64,000 nt of DNA from Clostridia bacterium (GCA_017512025.1 JAFWHH010000009.1:124001-188000), one strand, 5' to 3'; positions 25,801 to 35,317 are shown, counted from the stretch's first letter. Program-made: numbers and translations. The notes: generated by a model from the letters alone, not told the origin.

Positions 25801-26274
25801 CTATACCTCATAATACTGTTCAATTGAAGAAGCATATAGTCCATTTTTCTTATAGAAGCTCTGTGCTTTTTCATTATCCGCGGTAACTTCAATCTTTAAA
25901 AATCTTATTTCTTTTTCCTTACAAAGCGTTTTTGCTTTATTAATCAAAGCTGTTCCAATTCCCATGTTTCTATATTCTTCTTCAACAAATAGATTGCCAA
26001 CTTCCATTGTCTTATGTGCTTGCCATGGCATTCTTCTATTAACCCAGCATGTCATATAACCTACGATTTTATTATCAACACATACAACATATAGTTCATC
26101 ACGACTTATATTTGATTTATAATTTTCATATCCTTCTTCAGTAAGAGCCCAATCCATATTAAACATATACTCTTTAGTAGCTAATCTCTTTTCATGTTCC
26201 ATTAGCTCCTGACTAAGCTCTTGAACCCTTTTTAAATCATCTTCAACTGCAAGTCTTATTATATAATCCTTCAT
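25801..26274 (-). CDS. GNAT-family N-acetyltransferase
   Basis: 157 residues with acetyl-CoA motif EYRNMGIGTALINKAKTL and VTADNEKAQSFYKKNGL. It has a single GNAT domain of unknown substrate; the N-terminal region is typical of RimI/PhnO-like enzymes. It is probably transcribed with the YoaP-like gene upstream. Confidence 0.82.
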   Translation of the reverse strand: MKDYIIRLAVEDDLKRVQELSQELMEHEKRLATKEYMFNMDWALTEEGYENYKSNISRDELYVVCVDNKIVGYMTCWVNRRMPWQAHKTMEVGNLFVEEEYRNMGIGTALINKAKTLCKEKEIRFLKIEVTADNEKAQSFYKKNGLYASSIEQYYEV

Positions 26275-26285
26275 ACTATCCCTCT

Positions 26286-27029
26286 TTATTTTAAAAGTTT
26301 TTCCAATGCATTTGCATTTAATATTGTGTTAGAAATAAATTTTCCTTTATAGAAGTTAGCCCAGTTATTAAATATACAAGGTGCATTCTTTGCTTTTTCT
26401 AATGAATCAATCTTTATAAAGTTCAATTTAAATCCTTTTTCTTTAGCATAATCAGATAGCTCTTTTACTTCATACTCTACATATGGACATTCATTGCTAT
26501 AATATATAGTAAAATCTCCGCTATCAATTTTCATACTTCTTGCGTTTTCATTAAATTTAGGAGTTTCAGTATCTTCAAACTTAAGAGCCATTAATTCATA
26601 ATCCTCTATACTATCTACTACTTCAAATCCAAAATGTTCAAAGAATTTCTTTTCACCTAAGAAAGGTTTTTTCTTCTTAGAAACTAATGTGCAAATACCG
26701 CTTCTCTTGTTCTTTTTAGCGTCTTCAATTGCATACTCAAGTAGCTCTCTACCAACACCATTACCTTTAAAACTACCAGCAACCCATAAACAGTAAATAT
26801 ACTCATAATTCTTACCACTAATTGGAACCCATGCCGTATCAAGTGGCTCATATTCAATAAATATCTTTCCTCTAGCATTTAATTTTCTAAAAACATGTCC
26901 ATCTTTTAATTTACTTTTAATCCATTCCTTCTTTTTATCTACACCATCTTGATGCTTTGGATCTCCAATAGCACAGCAAATATGCTCCTCATTAATATTT
27001 TTTTCATCTAAGTTAATATACTCGTTCAT
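26286..27029 (-). CDS. YoaP-like protein: GNAT plus thioredoxin-like domain
   Basis: 247 residues. The N-terminal GNAT part holds SFKGNGVGRELLEYAIEDA, and a C-terminal part of about 80 residues (FTIYYSNECPYVEYEVKEL) resembles the YoaP family, which has a thioredoxin-like core. ECPYVE is a degenerate active site with a single Cys. Function is unknown. Note the two GNAT genes in tandem. Confidence 0.75.
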   Translation of the reverse strand: MNEYINLDEKNINEEHICCAIGDPKHQDGVDKKKEWIKSKLKDGHVFRKLNARGKIFIEYEPLDTAWVPISGKNYEYIYCLWVAGSFKGNGVGRELLEYAIEDAKKNKRSGICTLVSKKKKPFLGEKKFFEHFGFEVVDSIEDYELMALKFEDTETPKFNENARSMKIDSGDFTIYYSNECPYVEYEVKELSDYAKEKGFKLNFIKIDSLEKAKNAPCIFNNWANFYKGKFISNTILNANALEKLLK

Positions 27030-27046
27030 TATTATTCCTCCAATTC

Positions 27047-27574
27047 CTACTCATTATTATTTTCTTCTTGCTCTTCTTTTTTGTCTTTATCTTTATTCTT
27101 GTCTTTTTTCTTAAATAAACCTCCAAGCTTACCAAATAAATCTAAGGTTTGTTTTGCTTGTATAACATCACCAACAATTGGAGTACGTCTTAATTCTTGA
27201 TCAGCTGCTTCTCTTGCTGCTCTTCTAGCTGGCATTGTCATTTCCTTCATTTGATATTCCATCTCACTCTTAACTTCATCAGCTACATATTGAGCATCAC
27301 TTTTAACATTTGGATTTTCTACTGTTTCATGAATAATTGGACTACATAATGTAGCTATCTCTGTAAATAAATTAATATATTCTTGGTTTAATTCACTTGC
27401 AGCAAATTTTGTTTCAAAATCAGTAGCATCACTGCATCCATCTGCGAATGATTCTATCCTTGTAAATAAATCATCAATTTTTACTTTTAACTCCTCATTA
27501 TTAATCTCATATGCAGAATAAATTGCATTTTTTCTTGATTCTACACAACTTTTTATTATTGATTCATTAGCCAT
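27047..27574 (-). CDS. Hypothetical protein (175 aa), highly charged C-terminus
   Basis: Not recognised. No signal peptide or membrane segment. The N-terminal part is helical; the region 114-146 (MTMPARRAAREAADQELRRT) is basic and could be an amphipathic helix; the C-terminal 20 residues are Lys/Asp/Glu repeats. It is the first gene of the leftward run that follows a terminator. Confidence 0.65.
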   Translation of the reverse strand: MANESIIKSCVESRKNAIYSAYEINNEELKVKIDDLFTRIESFADGCSDATDFETKFAASELNQEYINLFTEIATLCSPIIHETVENPNVKSDAQYVADEVKSEMEYQMKEMTMPARRAAREAADQELRRTPIVGDVIQAKQTLDLFGKLGGLFKKKDKNKDKDKKEEQEENNNE

Positions 27575-27643
27575 ATAATCCCCCCATTTTCGTCATTCTT
27601 TTCCTGTGTAGTATCTATTCTATTGCTACTCGAATTATATTAT

Positions 27644-27679
27644 AAAAGACTGATAATTACAATTAATTATCAGTCTTTA
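27644..27679. terminator. Rho-independent terminator
   Basis: AAAGACTGATAATT and AATTATCAGTCTTT form a 14-bp perfect stem. It ends the minus-strand beta-helix unit. Confidence 0.8.
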
Positions 27680-27722
27680 AATTTAATTTATTTTGTATTA
27701 TTTCCTTATAATATTTATTCTT

Positions 27723-29057
27723 TTAGTTAATAGCTACACCATTTACATATAGTTTATATCCATTAAAATTAATGTTGCTATTATCTGTAACGCTATTACT
27801 TAAAGATGTAATATATGAATCACCTGTTAGAGTTAGTGTTGAATTGCTATCTAAAGTTACTTTTATAGATTTAGCAGTATTCTCTCCATTAATTGTTCCA
27901 GTATAGCCACTTCCATTGCTTAATGATAAATCAAGTGTTGAAATATTATCTACTTCAATATTACCTTCCATCTTTTGATTCTTAGCATTTAAAGTAACTG
28001 TACCACCATTAGATCCAGATGTTCCCCATTTAGCTGCAGCTATCTTTAAGAAACTTCCTGTAGAATCATTGTTTATTATTTCATTATTCTCTAGTTCAAT
28101 AACTGTGTTTGTATTTGTAACAAATATAACATCACCTTTGTTATTAACAATCTTTGACTCCTTTGCAGTAAATGAAGATGTTCCAACTTCTGCATCGCCT
28201 GACATTGATTGATAAATAAATATAGATTTATATGTTTCTGAATTACTATTTAATTTAGTGTTTGTAGCTTCCATTGTTACATTATTTAGAGTAACTGAGT
28301 TTTTACCTTCAACTACAACACCTTCAGAAGCTGTTGATGTAAGTTTAGCATTGTTTACGGTTATATCAGCTGTTGAATATATAACTGGAGATCCAGTACC
28401 ATGTGATGTATATGTTCCACCGTTAACAGTTAATGTTCCTCCTCCTCTATCACTTCTAATTGGCGCAGATGAGTTTCCGTCTGTTTCTGCCGTTACATTA
28501 TTAGCAGTTAAAGTACCTCCTCCTGTAACCATAATAGCACCTGAATTATTGCTAGTTGTTTTAATAACAGTATCTGAAACATTTATAATACCATTTGCAT
28601 ATGCAAATATACCATTAGCATGTGAACCATTTGTTGCAACAGTACCACCTTTTATATTTAGTGTACCTTCTTTTACAAGAACAGCCGCGTTAGTACCATA
28701 AAAATCACTATTATCTCCGCTATCATCACCTATCTTTGTAATAGTAGCATTAGTTATTGTTGATGTTCCCCCTGTTACAAGTAAAGCATTCTCTGATCCT
28801 GTTTCTGATGAATAGGCTTCACCACTGCTTGTTGTATCACTTGAAATCTCGGTTGCACCAGTATGAGATATATTTGAGCTACTACCTTGATTTGGATTAT
28901 TACCCATCTGTCTTTCTGATTTTGTTTCTGATGAACTATTATCTGATGCACTACTGCTCTTTGAATTTAAATAATCTATTGTAAATTTAGATAGTACACC
29001 TAGAACAGCAACTAACAAAATTATAATTATTAACTCAATTATCGTACTTTTTTTCAT
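27723..29057 (-). CDS. Membrane-anchored beta-helix surface protein
   Basis: 444 residues: an N-terminal anchor (residues 1-30, MKKSTIIELIIIILLVAVLG) and a Ser-rich linker, then a repetitive body rich in TxxNxxI/GGTxxV motifs (VTGGTSTITNATITKI, LNIKGGTVATNG, TLTVNGGTYTSHG) typical of a right-handed beta-helix with adhesin-like character. No catalytic residues are evident. Its anchor is nearly the same as that of the next gene upstream. It probably extends outside the cell and binds a surface polymer. Confidence 0.75.
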   Translation of the reverse strand: MKKSTIIELIIIILLVAVLGVLSKFTIDYLNSKSSSASDNSSSETKSERQMGNNPNQGSSSNISHTGATEISSDTTSSGEAYSSETGSENALLVTGGTSTITNATITKIGDDSGDNSDFYGTNAAVLVKEGTLNIKGGTVATNGSHANGIFAYANGIINVSDTVIKTTSNNSGAIMVTGGGTLTANNVTAETDGNSSAPIRSDRGGGTLTVNGGTYTSHGTGSPVIYSTADITVNNAKLTSTASEGVVVEGKNSVTLNNVTMEATNTKLNSNSETYKSIFIYQSMSGDAEVGTSSFTAKESKIVNNKGDVIFVTNTNTVIELENNEIINNDSTGSFLKIAAAKWGTSGSNGGTVTLNAKNQKMEGNIEVDNISTLDLSLSNGSGYTGTINGENTAKSIKVTLDSNSTLTLTGDSYITSLSNSVTDNSNINFNGYKLYVNGVAIN

Positions 29058-29084
29058 AATAACATCTCCTTTGTCTATATAATC

Positions 29085-30134
29085 TTATTTAACAACAGAT
29101 CCATCAGCATATAATGTGTATGTTCCATCTGCTACCTTACTATTGCTTATAATAAGAGTTTTAAAATCTTCTTTAGCTTCAAAAGATGCTATTACATTTC
29201 CACTTGCATCTTTAACTTCAATCTTACTTCCGCTCTTAACAGCTGTGCTTAATTCAAAACATACAGATTTTTGTTTAGAGCTGTTCTCTGGTTTTTCAAG
29301 CATATCTGAACCAAGTGCTATTACTTCACCACCATTAAATACATATCCTTCATCAGTATCAATACCTGCATCTCCACCTTGTGCAGAACCAATTGTATAA
29401 ATTATTCCACCATTAATTGTTAATGCACCATTTGAATCAATACCATCTCCACTTGCTTTGATGTATACTGTACCACCGTTAATTGTAATTGATCCACCTG
29501 AACCACCTGCATTTAATCCATCATCAGCACTTACAATATTAATAATTCCAGAATTAATAACTATATCACAAGATTTAGTTGCAATACCTTCACCATCTTC
29601 TTGTTTACCATTTACATTTAATGTACCATTTCCTTCAATGGTTAATTTACCATATGAGAAAATACATCCATCAAATTCACTTGAACCACCATCTGATAAA
29701 GTATTTACTGTATTATCTGCAAGTTTAATTGTTAATGCATTTGTACCGCCATTTGCAATTGCAGCAGTATCAGTACTTTCAATCGTAACACCATTTAATA
29801 TAAGTGTAACATCACCGTCAGCATTTACTACTACTGAGTTCTTAAATGATCCTGTTAATATATACTCTCCTGCTTCTGAAATGGTAACATTAGAGCTATA
29901 TTCACTTAAGTTGATTGTCTTATCTGATACTTTAGTTCCTTCATCTACGTCTTCAGCAGAAGTATCCTTAGACTTATCTTCTTCCATTGGCATACCTCTT
30001 TGCATTTCCGTATTTGATTCTGTACTAGATTTATTCTTCGAATTAATTTGATCTATTGCAAGCTTTGATAAAACACCAAGAGCAGCAACTAATACTATAA
30101 TAATTATTAATTTAATTATCGTTTTCTTCTTCAT
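29085..30134 (-). CDS. Carbohydrate-binding domain protein, Cthe_2159 type
   Basis: 349 residues. An N-terminal anchor (MKKKTIIKLIIIIVLVAALG) is followed by a Glu/Lys-rich linker and a body with the tell-tale repeats GKLTIEGNGTLNVNG, VSADDGLNAGGSGG and ASGDGIDSNGALTING. Cthe_2159 proteins form beta-helices that bind polygalacturonate in Clostridium thermocellum. The start is the ATG at 30134 with GGGAGTGATTAAT upstream. Its partner here is the beta-helix protein directly downstream. Confidence 0.8.
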   Translation of the reverse strand: MKKKTIIKLIIIIVLVAALGVLSKLAIDQINSKNKSSTESNTEMQRGMPMEEDKSKDTSAEDVDEGTKVSDKTINLSEYSSNVTISEAGEYILTGSFKNSVVVNADGDVTLILNGVTIESTDTAAIANGGTNALTIKLADNTVNTLSDGGSSEFDGCIFSYGKLTIEGNGTLNVNGKQEDGEGIATKSCDIVINSGIINIVSADDGLNAGGSGGSITINGGTVYIKASGDGIDSNGALTINGGIIYTIGSAQGGDAGIDTDEGYVFNGGEVIALGSDMLEKPENSSKQKSVCFELSTAVKSGSKIEVKDASGNVIASFEAKEDFKTLIISNSKVADGTYTLYADGSVVK

Positions 30135-30151
30135 ATTAATCACTCCCTTAC

Positions 30152-30433
30152 CTAACTATTATTATTTGTTTTATTATTAGTTGGTCTCTCCGGGGGATTA
30201 CCTCCATTATTATTCTCTCCCTCTGGTTTCTCTGGTGGAGTCTCACCGTCTTGCATATTTGGTCTTTCACCATTAGGCATATCTGGTGGAGTTTCTCCAT
30301 CTCTCATTTGCACCCCTTGATTAGAATCATTACTACTGCTGCTATTCTTTTTCTCATAAACAAAGAAAACAGATGTAGCTACAATTGCTCCAACTAAAAC
30401 ACCAATTATAAATACTAAAATCTTATCTTTCAT
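30152..30433 (-). CDS. Small membrane-anchored Pro/Gly-rich protein
   Basis: 93 residues: one N-terminal membrane segment (about 4-26), a Ser linker, then a disordered acidic tail with a repeat QDGETPPEKP/RDGETPPDMP and Gly/Asn-rich end. AAGGAGGATATTATT precedes the ATG at 30433. The tail resembles the extracellular loop of the histidine kinase upstream in composition. First gene of the surface operon after a terminator. Confidence 0.7.
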   Translation of the reverse strand: MKDKILVFIIGVLVGAIVATSVFFVYEKKNSSSSNDSNQGVQMRDGETPPDMPNGERPNMQDGETPPEKPEGENNNGGNPPERPTNNKTNNNS

Positions 30434-30485
30434 AATAATATCCTCCTTAATTTTTAGATTAAATTTATTATAGAGATGAAACCTT

Positions 30486-30526
30486 AAAAAAAGATTGAAT
30501 AATAAAATTTTATTCAATCTTTTTTC
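30486..30526 (-). terminator. Rho-independent terminator after the histidine kinase
   Basis: AAAAAAGATTGAATAA and TTATTCAATCTTTTTT form a 16-bp stem with AT-rich loop. It separates the two-component transcript from the three surface genes. Confidence 0.75.
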
Positions 30527-30536
30527 TATGTTTATA

Positions 30537-31766
30537 TTATTTACTGCTTAACCTTACAATAAAGCTTGTGTATCCATTTTTACAATCAACAGAAATATTT
30601 CCATTATACTTTTCAACTATCCCTTTAGCAATTGCTAAACCTAAGCCATATCTTTTCTCAGATCTACTTCTTGCTTTATCAACTCTATAGAATCTTTCAA
30701 ATATCTTTTCTTTCTCATCATCTGGAATTGGATTTCCTTGATTCTTAACTTCAATTACAACATCACTTTTATCTTTATTAAGATTAATAATTATTTTGTT
30801 ATTTTCAGATGTATGCTTAATTGCATTATCAAGTAGAATAGAAACAACTTGTTTAATATCTTCTTTATCTCCATTAAAATCTACATTTTCCTTAATATTA
30901 GACTCAAGATTAATTTTCTTTTCATAAATCATGCTTTCGAAAACTGCAGCCGTCATTTCAACTTCTTTTGATAAATCAAATTTTTGATATTGTACTTTTC
31001 CACTTTGTTCCATTTTAGCTAATGTTAATAAATCATTTACAAGTTTATTCATGCTTTGTACTTCATTTTGAATATATGAAATCCATTTACTTTCACCCAC
31101 TTTATCGCTTAAAACATCAGCATTTGCTTCTATTACAGCAAGTGGTGTTTTAAGTTCATGTGATGCATCTGAAATAAATTGTTTCTGTTTTTCAAACGTT
31201 TCTTCAACTGGTTTTACTATACTATTTGATATCTTTCTTGCAATGATATATACAGCTATAATTCCAAGAACACCAACCACAATTGTTAGTATAATTGTTT
31301 TCTTAAAGCTATTTATTATGGATTCATTCTCCATTATAGTTATTTCTTTTTCATTATTCCCAACTTTTCTAACTTTATAAATATACTTTCCAATAAAACC
31401 TTCTTCTGATTTTTTGTTGCTTACCTTATTTGCTATATCAATTATCTCATTTGTTACATTAGAAGATTGTCTCTTTATATTAGATTCACTATAACTTATT
31501 TTGTATACACCATCTACAGTATTTATATCCATAGAAGGATCATCCAGCTCTTTTGGATTTTCTTCAGGCTTTGCATCTGGCATATCTTCTGGTCTATTCT
31601 CTGGTCTTCCCTCATCTCTTACTTCGATTCTATCCATAAACATTGTAGAAGAAGAAATCGTATTCTTATAACTCAAATTTACGTAGATAGCTACAACACC
31701 TAAAATAATAAGTGTTAATGAAATCTGAATTACCCATAAAATTCTTTTTTGTAGCTTATTAATCAT
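30537..31766 (-). CDS. Sensor histidine kinase
   Basis: 409 residues. TM1 (about 9-30), an extracellular loop of about 125 residues with an acidic Pro-rich segment (54-74, RPENRPEDMPDAKPEENP), TM2 (about 157-176), an H-box with H203 (SDASHELKTPLAV), and an N/G-box ATPase (NAIKH, FERFYRVDKARS, YGLGLAIAKGI). Its stop codon follows the RR gene's end with a 4-base overlap, so the pair is translationally coupled. The signal is unknown. Confidence 0.9.
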   Translation of the reverse strand: MINKLQKRILWVIQISLTLIILGVVAIYVNLSYKNTISSSTMFMDRIEVRDEGRPENRPEDMPDAKPEENPKELDDPSMDINTVDGVYKISYSESNIKRQSSNVTNEIIDIANKVSNKKSEEGFIGKYIYKVRKVGNNEKEITIMENESIINSFKKTIILTIVVGVLGIIAVYIIARKISNSIVKPVEETFEKQKQFISDASHELKTPLAVIEANADVLSDKVGESKWISYIQNEVQSMNKLVNDLLTLAKMEQSGKVQYQKFDLSKEVEMTAAVFESMIYEKKINLESNIKENVDFNGDKEDIKQVVSILLDNAIKHTSENNKIIINLNKDKSDVVIEVKNQGNPIPDDEKEKIFERFYRVDKARSRSEKRYGLGLAIAKGIVEKYNGNISVDCKNGYTSFIVRLSSK

Positions 31767-32440
31767 ATCTCTCCCTCCAACTTATAACCAAGTCCTCTTA
31801 CAGCTTTTATTTTTACTTCAGAATTAATAAGTTTTAGTTTTCTTCTGATAAATGTTATATATACCTCAACATTGTTATACTCCGCTTCACTATCAAAGCC
31901 CCATATACGCTCTATGATATTCTCTTTTGTAGACACCTGATTTTTATTCATTAAAAGAAGCTCCAACAAATCAAGCTCTTTACCACTTATCTGAATACTA
32001 TTATCTCCACATATAACATTAGCATTCTTCACATCTAAAGATATATCGCCATATTCTAATACTTCTGTATCTTCTATGTTCTTCGCTCTTTTAAGTACTG
32101 ACTTAACTCTAGCCATAAGCTCTCTCATAGAAAAAGGTTTTGTAACATAATCATCAGCCCCATGCTCTAACCCGTTAAGTTTATCTTCAAGCTCTGATTT
32201 AGCTGTAAGCATTATAACTGGAGTATTAATCTTCATAGCTCTTAATGATTTTAAAATATCAAAACCATTTTTTCCAGGAAGCATAACATCTAAAAGTATC
32301 AAATCATAACTTTCTGTTAATGCCTCATCCTCTCCATCTTCTCCATTGTTTTTAATACATGTACTAAATCCTTCTCCTTTTAACGTTTCTGCCACTGCAT
32401 CTGCCAAGCTATATTCGTCTTCTATAATTAAAATATTCAT
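31763..32440 (-). CDS. OmpR-family response regulator
   Basis: 225 residues: receiver domain with phosphoacceptor D51 (LILLDVMLP), Thr and Lys (LTAKSE, YVTKPFS), and a C-terminal winged-helix DNA-binding domain (ENIIERIWGFDSEAEYNNVE). It is the first gene of the two-component unit. Likely targets are the adjacent surface operon (inference from context). Confidence 0.92.
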   Translation of the reverse strand: MNILIIEDEYSLADAVAETLKGEGFSTCIKNNGEDGEDEALTESYDLILLDVMLPGKNGFDILKSLRAMKINTPVIMLTAKSELEDKLNGLEHGADDYVTKPFSMRELMARVKSVLKRAKNIEDTEVLEYGDISLDVKNANVICGDNSIQISGKELDLLELLLMNKNQVSTKENIIERIWGFDSEAEYNNVEVYITFIRRKLKLINSEVKIKAVRGLGYKLEGEI

Positions 32441-32515
32441 CCGTTCACCTCTAGCCTAATTATATCTATATTTATTGAAATAACATTGAATGCATTTATT
32501 TGTATTTTAATTTTT

Positions 32516-33187
32516 TTACCATATAAATGGAATCAATCTATATTTAACTTTCTTTTTATATTCACTATATCCAGCTAAATCTTTTTCAAGTACCGCTTCT
32601 TCGTTCTTTATTCTCTTAGCAATCAGTACCGGATACACTAAGAAAATAATAAAAGATATTACAGAACCAAGAATAAGTGGCATACTTAAAAATAATAGAA
32701 TTGTTACAGCATACATTGGATGTCTAACTACTCCATAAAGGCCCGTATCTACTACATTTTGATTTTCTGCTACTTCAATTGTACGAGACAAATATTCATT
32801 TTCTCTAAGTACTTCCGCATATAAGATATATGCAATTAGGAATATCACCGATGCTATTATTGAAACAATGCCTGGTAGCTCAATCCAGTCAAATCTATAA
32901 TTAAGTCCTGCTACAATAAATCCCACAAGAAACATTATTCCACTAAATAGAATAACTTTCTTTTGCTCTTTTTCTGTTTCTTTAGCATTTAATCTTCTTT
33001 TTAATAGCTCTGGATTTTTTATCATCATTACTATTCCAGCAATAAACATGGGAATAAATAATATTCCCATGAATAACCATCCATTCCAATAATCAAATGT
33101 TCCAGCTGGTATAAATATTAAAGTACAAACTAATACTATTCCTAATACATATTTAACTATTGCTTGAATAAATAACTTTTTATCCAT
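32516..33187 (-). CDS. Isoprenylcysteine methyltransferase-like membrane protein
   Basis: 223 residues with about six membrane segments. The C-terminal motif VVDTGLYGVVRHPMYAVTILLFL is the SAM-binding signature of ICMT/PEMT-type membrane methyltransferases. Bacterial homologues methylate lipids or isoprenoids; the substrate is unknown. It sits upstream of the TCS and is likely a separate unit. Confidence 0.8.
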   Translation of the reverse strand: MDKKLFIQAIVKYVLGIVLVCTLIFIPAGTFDYWNGWLFMGILFIPMFIAGIVMMIKNPELLKRRLNAKETEKEQKKVILFSGIMFLVGFIVAGLNYRFDWIELPGIVSIIASVIFLIAYILYAEVLRENEYLSRTIEVAENQNVVDTGLYGVVRHPMYAVTILLFLSMPLILGSVISFIIFLVYPVLIAKRIKNEEAVLEKDLAGYSEYKKKVKYRLIPFIW

Positions 33188-33190
33188 TCT

Positions 33191-34141
33191 TTACTCCTTA
33201 TTATTTAATGCATCTGATACTTTAATTACATAGTAATCTTCTGGCTTTCTATCTTTTCTTTCCTCATTATCTGGATCTATTATCTTATACACTTCATCTT
33301 TTTTATTCTCAATTTCAATTAATCTCTCGCTCTTAACACCTGTTTCTTCTGCTTCTTTTTGTAACTTAATAAGCTCATTATATTCTTTTTCAGATTCATC
33401 AAATAGCTCTTTTGTTGAACCCATTTTTCTTATAGCAATTACTATACCATCATAATCTTTTGGTACGCTGTAGTAGTATGTCATTGTTGTAGAAGCTGAA
33501 TTTTTATACTTATGCTTTCCATCTACTACTCCTAAATCTTCTACTTTACCCCAACCATTAAATTTAACTTCATCACGTCTACCAACTTTTATTTCTTTAC
33601 CATTAAAAGATACATCCGTATATTTCATTTCGTTAGCATCTTTCTTTTCAATACCGTTCTCCATTATTTGGTAGTCTCCACCTACGCTAACTCTTGATGT
33701 TAAAAATACTTTACCCGTGTTGTAATCAAATGCAGATGGTGATATTTCATAATATGTGTAATACCATTCAGTAGTTGATGTTCCTTCAGCAATGCTTATT
33801 TCCATATTAACGCTAATATCACAAACATAAGAGATTGTTACATTACCATTTTCATCTGGTTCACTTCTATTAAAATCTCTAAATGATGTTTTAAGACTCG
33901 ATTGAGCAAACTCAACTCCTGGGACATCAATTCTGTTTCTATTACCATCTACACAATAAAAATAAATTGGTGTTTCTATTGTATCTGTTGATTTTGAATA
34001 CTGGAATTCATATTGCTCAGCAAAAGGTGTTTCTTTTTTCTTACTTTCCTCTTCCTTCTTTCCACATCCTACAAGTGACATACTTAAAACAATAATAGAT
34101 AAGCATGCAACTAATCCTTTTAATTTCTTTAATCCGTTCAT
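33191..34141 (-). CDS. Lipoprotein (316 aa) of unknown function
   Basis: Signal peptide with lipobox LVGC (Cys26), then a Lys/Glu-rich linker and a beta-rich body without a recognised domain. The C-terminal region has a charged helix (EYNELIKLQKEAEETGVKSE). ATG 34141 has AAGGAGGTTTTT just upstream. It follows S66 peptidase with 26 bases between them; the two may be in one transcript. Confidence 0.75.
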   Translation of the reverse strand: MNGLKKLKGLVACLSIIVLSMSLVGCGKKEEESKKKETPFAEQYEFQYSKSTDTIETPIYFYCVDGNRNRIDVPGVEFAQSSLKTSFRDFNRSEPDENGNVTISYVCDISVNMEISIAEGTSTTEWYYTYYEISPSAFDYNTGKVFLTSRVSVGGDYQIMENGIEKKDANEMKYTDVSFNGKEIKVGRRDEVKFNGWGKVEDLGVVDGKHKYKNSASTTMTYYYSVPKDYDGIVIAIRKMGSTKELFDESEKEYNELIKLQKEAEETGVKSERLIEIENKKDEVYKIIDPDNEERKDRKPEDYYVIKVSDALNNKE

Positions 34142-34167
34142 AAAAACCTCCTTAATCATTTGTTTAA

Positions 34168-35241
34168 TTATTCAAATATTGGTTCATTTATTGTTATTGT
34201 TTTATTCTCAAAATCAATTATTGCCTCTGCTCCATATGGAACTATACATCTAGGAGCACAATGTCCATAATTTACGTTATATAAAATTGGTGTATCAATA
34301 TCATCAAATACTTTCTTATATACCTCTTTATATTCTTCATAATATGCTTCATCCATTGGCTTACCAACAATAACAGCTTGTACGCTCTCAAGTATCTTTT
34401 TTTCTTTAAATAGATTTAATATTTTCTCAATCTTTTCTGGAGAATTTTTCTCTTCGCAGGTCTCTAAGAATAATATTTTTTCTTTCCATTCATCTATTGT
34501 TGGTAATATGTCATATTTCTCATATACCTCATTTTCATTACCATATCTTTCACCTGTAAACATATCATAAAAGCTTTCTATACATCCACCATATAATTTA
34601 CCTGTTGCTTTTCCAAAACCTTTTAAAACTTCATATCCATGTTCCTCGTCATGTTTTATTCTTGGTACACCAATCTGATTTTCTCCAAAGCTCTCTCTTT
34701 CGTTATACCATACCGGGCTAGATGTTATTTCAAATGTATCTTCATTTTTAAAGAACTTCTCAAAGTACTCTTTTGTGTATGGAAGCATCTCTTTATCAAG
34801 CTCCGCTAGATCTACTATTACACATGGTCCATAGAATGTTTCTAATCCTAATCTATTAAGCATTACATGATTATTTGTTGTATCAGAAAATCCTGTAAAA
34901 ATCTTTGGATGTTTTTTAACTGCTTCCTTGAACTCTTCATCTTCCATCAAATATGGAATAGTCATATATGTGTCATCTCCACCAATAGCACAAATAATTC
35001 CCTTAATCTCATCATCCATAAATGCTTGTTTTAAATCAGCTGCTCTTTCCTCTGGATGCTCATGTAAATACTCCATATCCTTTAAACTATTTGGCATAAT
35101 AACTGGATCAAGTCCATAATCTTTTAATCTTTTAATTGCAATATCAAGCTCATGCTTACAAAAAGGCATTCCAAGAAGACCTCTAGATAAGCTAACAATC
35201 GCAACCTTATCTCCCTTATTAAGTTTATGTGGTTTTATCAT
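34168..35241 (-). CDS. S66 peptidase (LD-carboxypeptidase/MccF-like)
   Basis: 357 residues. The nucleophile-elbow region is AIGGDDT (T91) where family members usually have Ser, and the Glu and His of the triad can be seen in FLETCEEKN and NYGHCAPRC. MccF-like enzymes cleave amide bonds of peptide-nucleotide toxins; LD-carboxypeptidases trim peptidoglycan tetrapeptides. I chose ATG 35241 since GGAGGTGCTTTT precedes it. Substrate unknown. Confidence 0.8.
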   Translation of the reverse strand: MIKPHKLNKGDKVAIVSLSRGLLGMPFCKHELDIAIKRLKDYGLDPVIMPNSLKDMEYLHEHPEERAADLKQAFMDDEIKGIICAIGGDDTYMTIPYLMEDEEFKEAVKKHPKIFTGFSDTTNNHVMLNRLGLETFYGPCVIVDLAELDKEMLPYTKEYFEKFFKNEDTFEITSSPVWYNERESFGENQIGVPRIKHDEEHGYEVLKGFGKATGKLYGGCIESFYDMFTGERYGNENEVYEKYDILPTIDEWKEKILFLETCEEKNSPEKIEKILNLFKEKKILESVQAVIVGKPMDEAYYEEYKEVYKKVFDDIDTPILYNVNYGHCAPRCIVPYGAEAIIDFENKTITINEPIFE

Positions 35242-35317
35242 AAAAGCACCTCCAATCATTTATGAATGTATTTTATCATAATAAAAATTTACATTAAAGA
35301 ATAAAATAATAAAAAAT

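Noticed and set aside
27723..29057. CRISPR-like or tandem DNA repeats in the beta-helix gene
   Set aside because: The periodicity is at the protein level (short strands and Gly/Asn turns); there are no identical spaced DNA repeats.
28258..30051. Long plus-strand frames opposite the two beta-helix genes
   Set aside because: They are antisense shadows of repetitive Thr/Gly/Asn-rich coding sequence; no ribosome binding site and Pro/Val-rich low-complexity products.
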